Shown piece after piece: positions 36,357 through 46,173 of a stretch of 64,000 bases of DNA. The stretch comes from JACVRW01 sp963812415 (GTDB lineage: Bacteria; Actinomycetota; Thermoleophilia; Solirubrobacterales; Thermoleophilaceae). The stretch spans positions 1 through 64,000 of the forward strand of contig CAWEVH010000025.1 in NCBI GenBank assembly GCA_963812415.1, given 5' to 3'. The notes under the pieces are model-generated. The model ran no database searches. It was not told the origin of the DNA and saw nothing but the letters and a program-made list of their open reading frames with translations. Each line of letters opens with the position of its first letter. Position 1 is the stretch's first letter. A program made the translations under genes and the position numbers.

Positions 36357-36911
36357 GTGTGGGGTGTGTCGGATGAAGCGCTGCTCGCCGGGATGGCGTC
36401 GCGCGATCCAGGGGCGGCCGCGGCGTTCGTACGCCGCTTCCAAAGCCGCGTGTACGGGCTTGCCCTGACGATCCTCGGGGACCAGGGCGACGCGGAAGAG
36501 GCTGCCCAGGAGGTGTTCGTGCGCGCGTGGCGCCACGCCGAGGCCTACGACGCGGCTCGCGGCGGGGTGGCGCCCTGGCTGCTCACGATCACCCGGAACG
36601 TCGCGGTCGACATGCTGCGGCTGCGTCGCGCGGTTCCCGTCGATCCGTCGGCGCTCCTGTTCCTCGAGCTGCCGGTGACCGAGCCCGGTCCCGAGGAGCG
36701 AGGGCTCGCGGCCGCTGAGGCCTGCCGGGTGAGGTCGGCGATCGCCGAGCTGCCCGCCGAGCAGCGTCGCGCGCTCGCCTTCGCGGCGTTCTTCGGGCGG
36801 ACGGCGCGGGAGATCAGCGCGATCGAGGACGCTCCACTGGGCACGATCAAGACGCGAATTCGGACCGCGATGCTGAAGCTGCACGCGGAGCTGGAGGTGA
36901 ATGGGCCGTGA
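36357..36911 (+). CDS. RNA polymerase ECF sigma factor
   Basis: Extracytoplasmic-function sigma factor, about 184 residues. Region 2 'FVRRFQSRVYGLALTILGDQGDAEEAAQEVFVRAWRHAEAY' binds core polymerase and the -10 element. 'PWLLTITRNVAVDMLR' is the end of region 2. Region 4 'LPAEQRRALAFAAFFGRTAREISAIEDAPLGTIKTRIRTAML' reads the -35. Two starts are possible: GTG 36357, which fits a leaderless message from the predicted promoter, or GTG 36366, which has GGAG eight bases before it. The stop overlaps the anti-sigma start (GTGA). Confidence 0.9.
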   Translation: MWGVSDEALLAGMASRDPGAAAAFVRRFQSRVYGLALTILGDQGDAEEAAQEVFVRAWRHAEAYDAARGGVAPWLLTITRNVAVDMLRLRRAVPVDPSALLFLELPVTEPGPEERGLAAAEACRVRSAIAELPAEQRRALAFAAFFGRTAREISAIEDAPLGTIKTRIRTAMLKLHAELEVNGP

Positions 36912-37606
36912 GCAGCGCCTCCTGCGACGAGATCAGGGCCGCCGCGCCAGAGCTGGCACTGGGTGTGCTGGACGGGGAGGAGCGGGCGCGGATCCTCGAT
37001 CACGCCTCCACCTGTCCGGCCTGTCGAGCCCATCTGGCGGAGCTGGCGGTGGTCGCGCAGGAGGTCCTCGCCGCTGCGCCCGTCCAGGAGCCCCCTCCGG
37101 GGTTCGAGAACCGGGTGCTCGACGCCGTGCGGGAAGGCACGCCGCGATCGGGGCGCCGGCGGCGTGCGCGGCGCCTCCTCGCCGTGGCCGCGGCCTCGCT
37201 CGTGGCCGCTGCCGTGGCCACCTGGGTCACGCTTTCCGCCACGCGCGACGAGCGCGACCTGGGTGCGATGTACGGCGACGTGCTGGCGCGGGCCGGGGGC
37301 GAGTACTTCGCCGTGGCCGACCTGCGCGACGAACAGGGGCGGCGCCGAGGTCTGGTGTTCGGCTACCAGGGAAGGACACCCTGGCTGACGCTGGTCCTGG
37401 ACCCGGCGGCGGATGACCGGCGATGGCGCGTGCGAATCTCCACGCGGGATGGCACCACCCGCGTGCTCGGGACCATCGAGCCCGCGATCGAGGGACGCGC
37501 CTGGGCCCGACTGCTCCCCGTCCCCGTGCACGAGGTGGCCGTGGTCCGGCTGGACGGAGCGCGAGGAGCATCGCTCAGCGCACGGATTCCCATCCAGGGC
37601 GGCTGA
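36908..37606 (+). CDS. Zinc-binding (ZAS) anti-sigma factor, membrane-anchored
   Basis: 232 residues. N-terminal anti-sigma domain with the H-x3-C-x2-C zinc motif: H32, C36, C39 in 'DHASTCPACRAHL'. A basic stretch (79-88) and one transmembrane segment (about 88-108) follow. The extracytoplasmic part resembles an anti-sigma K / RskA C-terminal domain ('YQGRTPWLTLVLDPAADD'). Presumably it sequesters the sigma factor encoded just upstream, with which it is translationally coupled, and releases it on a cell-surface signal. Confidence 0.88.
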   Translation: MSSASCDEIRAAAPELALGVLDGEERARILDHASTCPACRAHLAELAVVAQEVLAAAPVQEPPPGFENRVLDAVREGTPRSGRRRRARRLLAVAAASLVAAAVATWVTLSATRDERDLGAMYGDVLARAGGEYFAVADLRDEQGRRRGLVFGYQGRTPWLTLVLDPAADDRRWRVRISTRDGTTRVLGTIEPAIEGRAWARLLPVPVHEVAVVRLDGARGASLSARIPIQGG

Positions 37607-37608
37607 CA

Positions 37609-37636
37609 CCAATCCCTCCGGGCCGCTCCGCCGTAG
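37609..37636 (+). promoter_or_regulatory. Predicted ECF sigma promoter before the beta-propeller gene
   Basis: CCAATCC at 37609-37615, 16-base spacer, CGTAG at 37632-37636. The elements and spacing are identical to those before the sigma gene itself. Transcription would start around 37643, leaving fewer than ten bases before ATG 37652. This marks the downstream gene as a member of the sigma factor's regulon. Confidence 0.65.
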
Positions 37637-37651
37637 TACCTGCAGAACGGC

Positions 37652-39283
37652 ATGAAGGTCTCACTGCCAACGCTTGCGAGCGCGATCGCCCTGGCCGCCT
37701 CCGCTGTCGCTCCAGCCGCTGCCGGTGCGAACGGGCCGCAGACGTTCCGCTTCCACGGCGGCGGCTATGACAGCCCAAGCGCGATCGCCGTCGACGCGGC
37801 GGGCAACGCCTACATCGGCGGGTCGGTCGACACCGCCGGCAGCGACACGACGTTCGCGGTGCTGAAGCTCAGCCCGGACGGAACCGTGCTCTGGCGGCGC
37901 ACCTACAGCGGCTCGCGCGGCGGCGTCGGGGGCGACGCCTTCGCGGTGACGGTGGACGGTGCGGGCAACGTCTACGCGGCCGGCTACGTCGGCGATGGCG
38001 TCATCTTCAACAACAACCTCGACTACCTGGTGGTCAAGCTCGGCCCGGACGGCACGGAGCGCTGGGCTCAGCGCTACAACGGCCCGGGTAACAACACGGA
38101 CCTCGCCCACCACGTGGCCGTCGACGGCGCCGGCAACGTCTACGTCAGCGGCTTCTCGTACGGCCTGGGCTACGACTGGGCGACCCTGAAGTTCAGCGGC
38201 ACCGGCGCGCTCCTCTGGGAGCGACGCCACAGCGGGCCCGGCGCGGCCGACGATCGCCCGGCGGACATGGCGCTCGGGCCGGACGGCAACCTGGTGCTCA
38301 CCGGACAGACCAGGAACACCGGTGACGGCCAGACGGCTGACATCGAGACGCTCACCTACGACCCCCAGGGCACGATCGTCTGGCAGCGACGCTTCACCGA
38401 CACCGCGGTGACCCACGAGCTGGCCCGCGACATGGACCTGGACGCCGCGGGACGGATCGCGATCACGGGCACGAGCGCCGAGAACGCGAGCCCGTACGCG
38501 GTGCCCTTCCCGATCACCCTCCGTTATACGGCCGCCGGTGCCCTCATCCAGACCATCCGGGGACAGGGTGCGGGCGGAGAAGCGGTTGATCTGGACGCGG
38601 CCGGCAATCTCACGCTCGCGGGCGCTCTCATCGGAACGCCGGACGGCTCCGCCGTAGCGAGGTACGACGCCGCGGGCGCACGTAGCTGGCTGACGCCGCT
38701 GGCGCTCGACTCGAGCGACGGGCTCAGGGTGGCCGGCGTCGCCGCAGGCGCCGGCGGCACCGCGACGCTCGCAGGGACGGTGGTCGAGCTCGGCGTCGGG
38801 GGCGAGGACTATCTGACGATCCGCTACGGCGCGGACGGGCGCGAGCAGTGGCGCCACCGCTTCAACGGCACCGGCGGCGGCGGCGACCGGGTGGCGGGCC
38901 TGGCGGTCGACGGCGCCGACGGCACCTGGGTCACCGGCAAGTCGTGGAGCGGCTACCTCTCTCTGGGCGGCACGGCGGACGACATCGTGACCCTGAAGTT
39001 CTCCGCGGGCGCCGCGCCGGCGCTGCTCGCACCCAGCGACCTCTCGGCCACCGGCATCTCGAGCAGCGCGATCCAGCTGGGCTGGCGCGACAACGCCGGC
39101 ACCGAGACCGGCTTCCGGATCGAGCGCTGCCAGGGGACCGGCTGCACGGGCTTCACGGAGATCGCGAGCGTCGGCCGCGACGTGAGCTCGTACGTGGACG
39201 GCGGCCTCGCGCGCAACACGTCGTACTCCTACAGGGTGCGGGCGACGGGCGCGAGCGGCAACTCGGCGTACTCGAACGTCGCG

Positions 39284-39307
<24 letters not shown>
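37652..39307 (+). CDS. Secreted SBBP-repeat beta-propeller protein with fibronectin III domain
   Basis: 551 residues. Signal peptide about 1-26 (basic start, 'ASAIALAASAVAPAAA'). Repeated ~50-residue blades follow, each with an 'AVDAAGNAYIGG' or 'AVDGAGNVYVSGF' core and a Trp such as 'GTVLWRRTYSG', the SBBP beta-propeller pattern (residues ~35-450). A fibronectin type III domain lies at about 458-545 ('APSDLSATGISSSAIQLGWRDN'). No anchor or sorting signal is seen, so it is released or loosely wall-bound. The ECF-type promoter directly upstream ties it to the sigma/anti-sigma pair. Its ligand is unknown. Confidence 0.85.
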
Positions 39308-40297
<990 letters not shown>

Positions 40298-40357
40298 CGA
40301 GAAGCTTGGTTCAAGAGTTGTGCGCCGGGCTCCGATGAAATCCCGAAAGCCTCAGCC

Positions 40358-41605
40358 ATGTCCAGCAAGCGAGACACCGTGCCGGTCGCAGGCGATCTGT
40401 TCGACGCCGTGCTCGACGCTACCGCGTCGCTCATCGTCGTGGCGGATGCCGACGGACAGCTGGTGCGCTGGAACCGGGTGTGCGAGCGTCTCACCGGCTA
40501 CCGGGCGGACGAGCTCAGGGGTGAGAACGGACTGTTGGCCTTGATGCCGGCGGACGAGCACGACCGCGCGATCGAGATCTTGAAGCGGCTGATCGACGGC
40601 GAGTCGCCCGTGGTAACGGAGGTTCACTGGCGCACCCGCTCGGGCGACATGCGGCTGATCAGGTGGTCGACGACGGCGCTCACCGGGCCCGACGGCCGCG
40701 TGACGCACGTCGTGAGCAACGGCACGGACGTGACCGAGGCCGAGCGCGAGGCGGCCGGGCGGGCGGCCGCCGAGGAGCGGCTCTCGCTCGCGTTCGACGG
40801 CGCCCCGATCGGGATGGCGCTCGCGGGCGTCGACGGGCGCTTCGTGCGCGTGAACCGCGTGCTCTGTGACATGACGGGCTACAGCGAGGCCGAGCTGCTC
40901 CAGCGCTCGTTCGCGGACCTCGCGCACCCCGAAGACGCCGACAGCACGCAGCTCGAGCGGCGCTTCGCCCGCGCCGACGGAGCCGAGCTCTGGGTGGAGG
41001 TCCACACCTCCGACGTGCCGGGGCCGGACGGCGCCTCGCTCGGTGTGCTCGGCCAGATCGTGGACGTGACGGGGCGCCGCCAGCTCGAGAACCGGCTGCG
41101 CCACCTGGCCGACCATGACTCGCTCACCGGGCTGATCAACCGCCGGCGCTTCGAGGAGGAGCTCGAGCGGCACGTGTCGCACGGGCGCCGCTACGGGATG
41201 GACGGCGCGCTGCTCGTCCTCGACCTCGACGGCTTCAAGGACGTGAACGACCAGTACGGGCACCGTGCCGGCGACCGCGTGCTGGCGAGCGTGGCCGCCG
41301 TCCTGCGCAATCGGCTGCGCGAGACCGACCTCGTGGCGCGCTTCGGGGGCGACGAGTTCGCGGTGCTGCTCCCTCACGCGGCGGCCGCCGACGCGAAGAA
41401 CGTCGCGAAGACGCTCGCGGAGGCGATCGCCACGGAGGTCACGGTGCCCGGCGGGCACCTGTCGGCGAGCGTCGGCTTCGCCGTCTTCAAGGAGGGGGTG
41501 CTGTCGCCCGACGACGTGCTGAGCGCCGCGGACGCCGCGATGTACGCGAAGAAGGGCGGCGGGCGCCCCGGCGGCGGCGGGCGCCACCTGCGCCCGGTCG
41601 ACTGA
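40358..41605 (+). CDS. PAS-PAS diguanylate cyclase (GGDEF)
   Basis: Cytoplasmic sensor enzyme making cyclic di-GMP. 415 residues. Two PAS domains (about 12-128 and 138-245), then a GGDEF domain ('HDSLTGLINRRRFEEEL', 'VLDLDGFKDVNDQYGHRAGD'). The active-site loop is intact as G330-G-D-E-F334. The product-inhibition I-site R321-x-x-D324 sits five residues before it, so feedback control is expected. No membrane segment. Start ATG 40358, 60 bases from the divergent rlmN. The PAS ligand is unknown. Confidence 0.93.
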   Translation: MSSKRDTVPVAGDLFDAVLDATASLIVVADADGQLVRWNRVCERLTGYRADELRGENGLLALMPADEHDRAIEILKRLIDGESPVVTEVHWRTRSGDMRLIRWSTTALTGPDGRVTHVVSNGTDVTEAEREAAGRAAAEERLSLAFDGAPIGMALAGVDGRFVRVNRVLCDMTGYSEAELLQRSFADLAHPEDADSTQLERRFARADGAELWVEVHTSDVPGPDGASLGVLGQIVDVTGRRQLENRLRHLADHDSLTGLINRRRFEEELERHVSHGRRYGMDGALLVLDLDGFKDVNDQYGHRAGDRVLASVAAVLRNRLRETDLVARFGGDEFAVLLPHAAAADAKNVAKTLAEAIATEVTVPGGHLSASVGFAVFKEGVLSPDDVLSAADAAMYAKKGGGRPGGGGRHLRPVD

Positions 41606-41654
41606 CCGGACGCGGGTCGCGCCGCGCCAGGCCGGTCCTGCGAGTCTGCAGGCC

Positions 41655-42389
41655 GTGCGCCTCGCCAAGTTCCTCGCCCACGCAGGGGTGGCCTCGCGCC
41701 GCTCGGCCGAGACCCTGGTGGCGGAAGGGCGCGTAACCGTGGCGGGCGAGCTGGTGCGCGATCCCGCCCGGGACGTCGACGAGTCGAGCGGGGTGGCGGT
41801 CGACGGCCGGCCGGTCACGCCCGAGGCGCGCGTGGTCTACGCCGTGAACAAGCCGGCCGGGGTGGTGTCGACCGCGCGCGACACGCACGGGCGGCCGACC
41901 GTCGTGGAGCTCGTGCGCACGCGCCGGCGCCTGTACCCGGTCGGCCGGCTCGACGCGGACAGCACCGGCCTCATCCTGCTGACCAACGACGGCGAGCTGG
42001 CCGAGCTGCTCACCCATCCGCGCTACGGGGTCGGCAAGGTCTACCGGGCGCGCGTGCGGCCGCCGAGGCTCTCGCCGCGCGCGCTTGCGGCGCTGCGCGG
42101 CGGCGTCGAGCTGGACGACGGCCGCACGGCGCCGGCCGGTGCGCGCCAACTCCGGCCCGGGCTGGTCGAGATCACGCTGCGAGAGGGGAAGAAGCGCCAG
42201 GTGCGGCGGATGCTCGAGGCCGTCGGCCATCAGGTGATCGAGCTCGAGCGGGTGGCGTTCGGGCCGCTCGGGCTGCGGGGGCTCGAGCCCGGCAAGAGCC
42301 GGCGGCTGTCGGCGGCGGAGGTCGAGCGCCTGCGGCGGGCCGCCGCCCCGCGCGCCCCCCGCCGCGGCCGGACCTCGCGGCGCGGCTGA
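41655..42389 (+). CDS. Pseudouridine synthase, RluB/RsuA family
   Basis: rRNA modification enzyme of about 244 residues. N-terminal S4 RNA-binding domain ('MRLAKFLAHAGVASRRSAE'), then the catalytic domain with the active-site aspartate in 'VGRLDADSTGLILLTNDG'. 'LREGKKRQVRRMLEAVGH' is also typical. A basic tail rich in Arg/Pro follows. RluB (23S U2605) is the usual member beside scpB in actinobacteria, but RsuA-type specificity cannot be excluded. Start GTG 41655. Confidence 0.9.
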   Translation: MRLAKFLAHAGVASRRSAETLVAEGRVTVAGELVRDPARDVDESSGVAVDGRPVTPEARVVYAVNKPAGVVSTARDTHGRPTVVELVRTRRRLYPVGRLDADSTGLILLTNDGELAELLTHPRYGVGKVYRARVRPPRLSPRALAALRGGVELDDGRTAPAGARQLRPGLVEITLREGKKRQVRRMLEAVGHQVIELERVAFGPLGLRGLEPGKSRRLSAAEVERLRRAAAPRAPRRGRTSRRG

Positions 42390-42403
42390 CACAATCACCC
42401 GCC

Positions 42404-42769
42404 GTGAAGCTGCGAGCGCTGCGAGGCGCAATCACCGTGAAGGCGAACGACGCCGACGAGATCCTCGCCGCCACCGAGGAGCTCGTGCACGAGCTGATGG
42501 ATCGCAACGCGCTCGCGCCGGAGCAGATGGTGAGCTGCATCTTCACGCTCACGGACGACCTCGACGCCGAGTTTCCCGCGGTCGCCGCCCGCCGGCTCGG
42601 GCTGAGCGCCGTGCCCCTGCTCTGCGCACGCGAGGTGGCCGTGCCGGGCGCGTTGCCGCGCGTGATCCGGCTCCTGCTTCACTGCTACGCAGACCCGGAC
42701 ACGGAGCCTCGCCACGTCTACCTGCGCGAGGCGGTCACGCTCCGCCGTGACCTGGAGGGAGCCCAGTAG
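42404..42769 (+). CDS. aroH: Chorismate mutase (AroH type)
   Basis: Converts chorismate to prephenate. 121 residues with the trimeric AroH-type fold: 'LRALRGAITVKANDADEILAATEELV', then 'ARRLGLSAVPLLCAREVAVPGALPRVIRLLLH' with the active-site Arg and Cys region, and 'HVYLREAVTLRRDL'. Start GTG 42404. Its stop shares a base with the hisC-like start. First gene of an aromatic amino acid group. Confidence 0.94.
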   Translation: MKLRALRGAITVKANDADEILAATEELVHELMDRNALAPEQMVSCIFTLTDDLDAEFPAVAARRLGLSAVPLLCAREVAVPGALPRVIRLLLHCYADPDTEPRHVYLREAVTLRRDLEGAQ

Positions 42770-43845
42770 TGCCAGGAATCGAGTTCAACCGCCGCGTCGA
42801 CGACATCCCCGTCTACCCGGCGGCGTCGACCTACGCCTTCGACGGCGAGCTGGTCAAGCTGGCCTCCAACGAGACCCCGTTCGCTCCCCACCCGCAGGTG
42901 CTCGAGGCGATCGAGGCGGAGCTGCGCACCCTGCACCGCTATCCCGACCCCACCAAGGGCAAGCTCCGCAGCAGGCTCTCGGAGCGCACCGGCGTCCCGG
43001 CCGGCCGGGTGGCCGTGGGCAACGGCTCCTGCGAGCTGCTGCTGGCCGCCGGCGAGGCGATGCTCGAGCCGGGCGCGGAGGTGGTCTACGCCTGGCCCTC
43101 GTTCTCGATCTACCCGCACATGGCCGCGATGGCGGGTGCGCGCGCCCTCACCGTGCCGCTGAACGAGGCGGGCGAGCACGACCTCGAGGCGATGGCGCGC
43201 GAGGTCACGGCCGCCACGCGCATCGTGATCGTCTGCAACCCGAACAACCCGAGCGCCACGGCGCTGCCGCCGGCGGCCATCGACGCGTTCGTGGCGGAGC
43301 TTCCGCGCAGCGTCGCGGTGATCCTCGACGAGGCGTACGTGGAGTTCTCGACGCTCCAGGACCCCGACGAGTCGCTCGACCTGCTGGAGCGCCACCCCAA
43401 CCTGGTGCTGCTGCGCACCTTCTCGAAGGTGTACGGGCTGTGTGGCCTGCGTGTGGGCTACGCGCTCGGCTCCGAGCGGTTCCGGCTCGCCGTCGACCGC
43501 GTGCGCCAGCCCTTCTCGGTCAACGCGCTCGCTCAGGCCGCCGCGGTGGAGGCGCTCGGCCACGTGGACGAGCTCGAGCGGCGCGTGGAGCAGACGGCGA
43601 TCGAGCGCGTGCACGTGGAGTCGGAGCTGGAGGAGCGCGGGCTCGTGACCACCGACAGCCAGGCCAACTTCTCCTGGGTCTCGCTCGGCGAGCGCGACGA
43701 GGACGCGGTGGTCGACGGTCTCGCCGAGCGCGGGGTCATCGTGCGCGCCGGCGGGGCGCTCGGCCAGGAGGGCTGGATGCGCGTGACCTACGGCACGCGC
43801 CGCGAGAACGACCGCTTCCTCGAGGCGCTCGACGAGGTGCTCTGA
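42769..43845 (+). CDS. hisC: HisC-like PLP aminotransferase
   Basis: Class I/II aminotransferase, 358 residues. 'KLASNETPFAPHP' start, 'VCNPNNPSATALP', 'VILDEAYVEFS' and the PLP lysine in 'LRTFSKVYGLCGLRVGYALG'. The sequence is of histidinol-phosphate aminotransferase type. Its place between chorismate mutase and DAHP synthase, away from his genes, suggests the real substrate may be an aromatic amino acid (phenylpyruvate / hydroxyphenylpyruvate), as for some actinobacterial HisC paralogues. That is inference. Start GTG 42769. A hairpin lies just after the stop. Confidence 0.88.
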   Translation: MPGIEFNRRVDDIPVYPAASTYAFDGELVKLASNETPFAPHPQVLEAIEAELRTLHRYPDPTKGKLRSRLSERTGVPAGRVAVGNGSCELLLAAGEAMLEPGAEVVYAWPSFSIYPHMAAMAGARALTVPLNEAGEHDLEAMAREVTAATRIVIVCNPNNPSATALPPAAIDAFVAELPRSVAVILDEAYVEFSTLQDPDESLDLLERHPNLVLLRTFSKVYGLCGLRVGYALGSERFRLAVDRVRQPFSVNALAQAAAVEALGHVDELERRVEQTAIERVHVESELEERGLVTTDSQANFSWVSLGERDEDAVVDGLAERGVIVRAGGALGQEGWMRVTYGTRRENDRFLEALDEVL

Positions 43846-43853
43846 CTGCGCGA

Positions 43854-43876
43854 GCGCTCGGCTCGGCCGGGTGCGC
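43854..43876 (+). terminator. Stem-loop after hisC (possible terminator)
   Basis: Self-complementary stretch with CGGC/GCCG and outer GCGC/GCGC pairing, 9 bases past the hisC stop. The 18-base core CGGCTCGGCCGGGTGCGC (43859-43876) is identical to the 3' half of the two hairpins after priA (55035-55115). No T-run, as usual for very GC-rich actinobacteria. It separates hisC from the aroF leader. Confidence 0.45.
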
Positions 43877-43882
43877 AGCGAC

Positions 43883-44053
43883 CGAGATCTGCTAGAAATT
43901 GTCTCGATGTCCCAGCTGGCCACGCCGACTCGCAGCTCCCTCGCGTCTCGGCGTTGCGTACTGGCGATTTAGCTAGGCGTCCGGCCGCGGCCGCCGCATG
44001 GCCGCCACCGCGAGAACCGATCTCTCGCCCGCCGGACGCCGCTCCGCAACGCC
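43883..44053 (+). ncRNA. Predicted structured leader RNA of the aroF-tyrA-aroA operon
   Basis: Between hisC and aroF lies a set of nested complementary arms. Outer stem GGCGTTGCG/CGCAACGCC (43950-43958 with 44045-44053, 9 bp). Next stem GGCGTCCGGC/GCCGGACGCC (43976-43985 with 44031-44040, 10 bp perfect). This encloses two hairpins: GCGGCC/GGCCGC (43987-43992 with 44000-44005) and CGAGA/TCTCG (44011-44015 with 44023-44027). A further CGAGA/TCTCG hairpin lies upstream (43883-43887 with 43902-43906) and could swap partners with the later TCTCG copies. The structure ends 34 bases before the aroF ATG. A cis-regulatory RNA is a reasonable reading, but I recognise no known family. Confidence 0.5.
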
Positions 44054-44087
44054 AGCGTACGACGACTTTGAGAGGCTTTAGGGACAG

Positions 44088-45113
44088 ATGATGATCGTGA
44101 TGAAAGAGGGCGCCACCCGGTCGCAGATCGACGCGGTGGTGAAACGGGTCGAGTCCGTGGGCGCGCACGCCCACATCTCCGAGGGCGAGCTCGTGACCGT
44201 GATCGGCGCGATCGGCGACCGCGAGCACGTGGCGAACCTCGGCCTCGACGGTGCTCCCGGGGTCGACCACCTGGTGCCGATACTCCGGCCTTACAAGCTC
44301 GCCTCGCTCGAGTACAAACGCGGCGAGCGCACCGTCGTCGAGGTCGACGGCCGCAAGATCGGAGGCGAGCACTTCGCCACCATCGCCGGACCGTGCACCG
44401 TCGAGTCGCGCGAGGTGATGCTCGACTCGGCCCGCGCGGTGAAGGACGCCGGGGCGCAGCTGCTGCGCGGCGGCGCCTACAAGCCGCGCACCTCGCCGTA
44501 CTCGTTCCAGGGTCTCGGCGAGGCCGGCCTGCCGCTGCTCGCGGAGGCGAGGGCCGAGACCGGGCTGCCGATCGTGACCGAGCTGCTGGACGTGCGCGAC
44601 CTCGACGCCGTGCTCGAGGTTGCCGACGTCGTGCAGCTGGGCGCGCGCAACATGCAGAACTACACGCTGCTCACCGAGGTCGGCCGCGCGGGCAGGCCCG
44701 TGCTGCTGAAGCGCGGCCTGTCGGCGACGCTCGAGGAGCTCTTGATGGCCGCCGAGTACGTGCTCAAGGAGGGCAACGAGAACGTGCTGCTCTGCGAGCG
44801 CGGGATCCGCACCTACGAGCCCAGCTACCGCTTCACGCTCGACCTGATGGCCGTCCCGGTGCTGCGCGAGCTCACGCACCTGCCGATCGTGGTCGACCCG
44901 AGCCACGCGGCGGGCAAGCGCTCGCTCGTGGAGCCGCTGTCGCTGGCCGCCGCCGCGGCCGGTGCCGACGGGGTGATCGTCGAGGTCCACCCGTGCCCCG
45001 AGGAGGCCGTCTGCGACGGGCCGCAGGCCCTCTACACGGACGCGTTCGCCGACTACCTGCGAAAGCTCGAGGCGGCGGCTGAGCTGGCGGGCAAGACCTT
45101 CTCCACGGTGTGA
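44088..45113 (+). CDS. aroF: 3-deoxy-7-phosphoheptulonate synthase (DAHP synthase, type I-beta)
   Basis: First enzyme of the shikimate pathway, joining phosphoenolpyruvate and erythrose-4-phosphate. 341 residues. An N-terminal ferredoxin-like regulatory domain (about 1-70, 'MIVMKEGATRSQIDAVVKRVESVG') precedes the barrel ('AGPCTVESREVMLDSA', 'LLRGGAYKPRTSPYSFQGL', 'VVDPSHAAGKRSLV'). Domains of this type give feedback control by aromatic end products in relatives. Start ATG 44088; the SD is probably AGGGAC just upstream. The stop overlaps tyrA (GTGA). Confidence 0.95.
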   Translation: MMIVMKEGATRSQIDAVVKRVESVGAHAHISEGELVTVIGAIGDREHVANLGLDGAPGVDHLVPILRPYKLASLEYKRGERTVVEVDGRKIGGEHFATIAGPCTVESREVMLDSARAVKDAGAQLLRGGAYKPRTSPYSFQGLGEAGLPLLAEARAETGLPIVTELLDVRDLDAVLEVADVVQLGARNMQNYTLLTEVGRAGRPVLLKRGLSATLEELLMAAEYVLKEGNENVLLCERGIRTYEPSYRFTLDLMAVPVLRELTHLPIVVDPSHAAGKRSLVEPLSLAAAAAGADGVIVEVHPCPEEAVCDGPQALYTDAFADYLRKLEAAAELAGKTFSTV

Positions 45114-46173
45114 GGATCGCCATTCTCGGCGTGGGCCTGATCGGCGGCTCGATCGGGCTGGCCGCGAAGGAGAGCGCGGCGGACGTCGAGGTGGTTGGCC
45201 ACGGTCGCTCGCGTGACGGGCTCGAGCGAGCGCTCGCCCTGGGCGCGATCGACCGGCCGGCCCACTCGTTGGCCGACGCGCTCGCGGGCGCCGAGCTGTG
45301 CTTCGCGTGCGCTCCCGTCGGGGCGCTGCCGGACCTCGTCCAGGCCGCGCTCGCCGCCGCCGAGCCGGGCTGCCTGGTCACCGACGTCGGCTCCACCAAG
45401 GGCGACCTCGCGCGCGCGTCGGCGACGCCCGCTTCGTCGGCGGCCACCCGATCGCCGGCGCCGAGACCGCCGGCGTGGAGCACGCCCGCGCCGACCTGTT
45501 CCAGGGAGCGGTCTGGTACCTCACTCCGCACGAGCAATCCGAGGGCCTGCTCTTCGAGCGCCTGCACCGCTTCCTGATGGACATCGGCGCGCGGCCGGTG
45601 GCGGTCGATCCGGACACGCACGACCGGCTCGTCGCCGTGTTCAGCCACCTGCCGCACGTGCTCGCCAACGTCCTGGCCTCCCAGGCCGCCGAGCGGCTGG
45701 CCGAGCACGGCGAGGCGCTCCGCCAGGTGGGGCCGAGCCTTCGCGACATGACCCGCGTGGCGGGCGCCAACACCCCCATGTGGAGCGACATCTACAGCGC
45801 CAACCGGGCCGCGATCGTTGCGGAGATCCGCCGCTTCCGCGCCGAGCTGGAGCGGGTCGAGCATCTGCTCGAGGACGGCGACACGTCCGGCTGGAACGAC
45901 CGCGCGCGACACGACCGGCGCTCGCTGCTCGAGGCCTCCGTGCCGGGCGGCGAGGTGCACGAGCTGCGGCTCACCGTGCCGAACCGTCCGGGTATCGTCG
46001 CCCAGGTGGCTCTCGAGCTCGGGCGGGCGGGCGTGAACATCGTCGACCTGGCGCTCGCGCCGGCGGCCGACATGCGCACGGGGGCGATGACGCTATGGAT
46101 CGCGGGCGACGATGAGGCCGCCCGCGCCCGCGAGCTGATCGGCGCGCTCGGCTTCCCGGTCGGCGAAGAGTGA
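45110..46173 (+). CDS. tyrA: Prephenate dehydrogenase with ACT domain, one frameshift
   Basis: NAD-dependent oxidative decarboxylation of prephenate toward tyrosine. N-terminal Rossmann loop 'ILGVGLIGGSIGLAAKE' and 'VTDVGSTKGDLARA'. The phase changes near 45415-45425, after which 'DARFVGGHPIAGAETAGVEHA' and 'HDRLVAVFSHLPHVLANVLA' continue the enzyme. A C-terminal ACT-like domain ('ELRLTVPNRPGIVAQVALELG') could bind tyrosine. One base is missing within GCGCGCG; restoring it gives 354 residues. Start GTG 45110 overlaps aroF. The stop overlaps aroA. Confidence 0.9.

Noticed and set aside
40311..40339. FliA/WhiG-like promoter (TCAAGAG then TCCGATGAA) before the PAS-PAS-GGDEF gene
   Set aside because: The -35 match is poor and the spacing is off; not reported as a feature.
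43907..43972. 21-residue reading frame in the aroF leader, considered as an attenuator peptide
   Set aside because: It has no Trp, Phe or Tyr codons, so classic aromatic attenuation is not supported.
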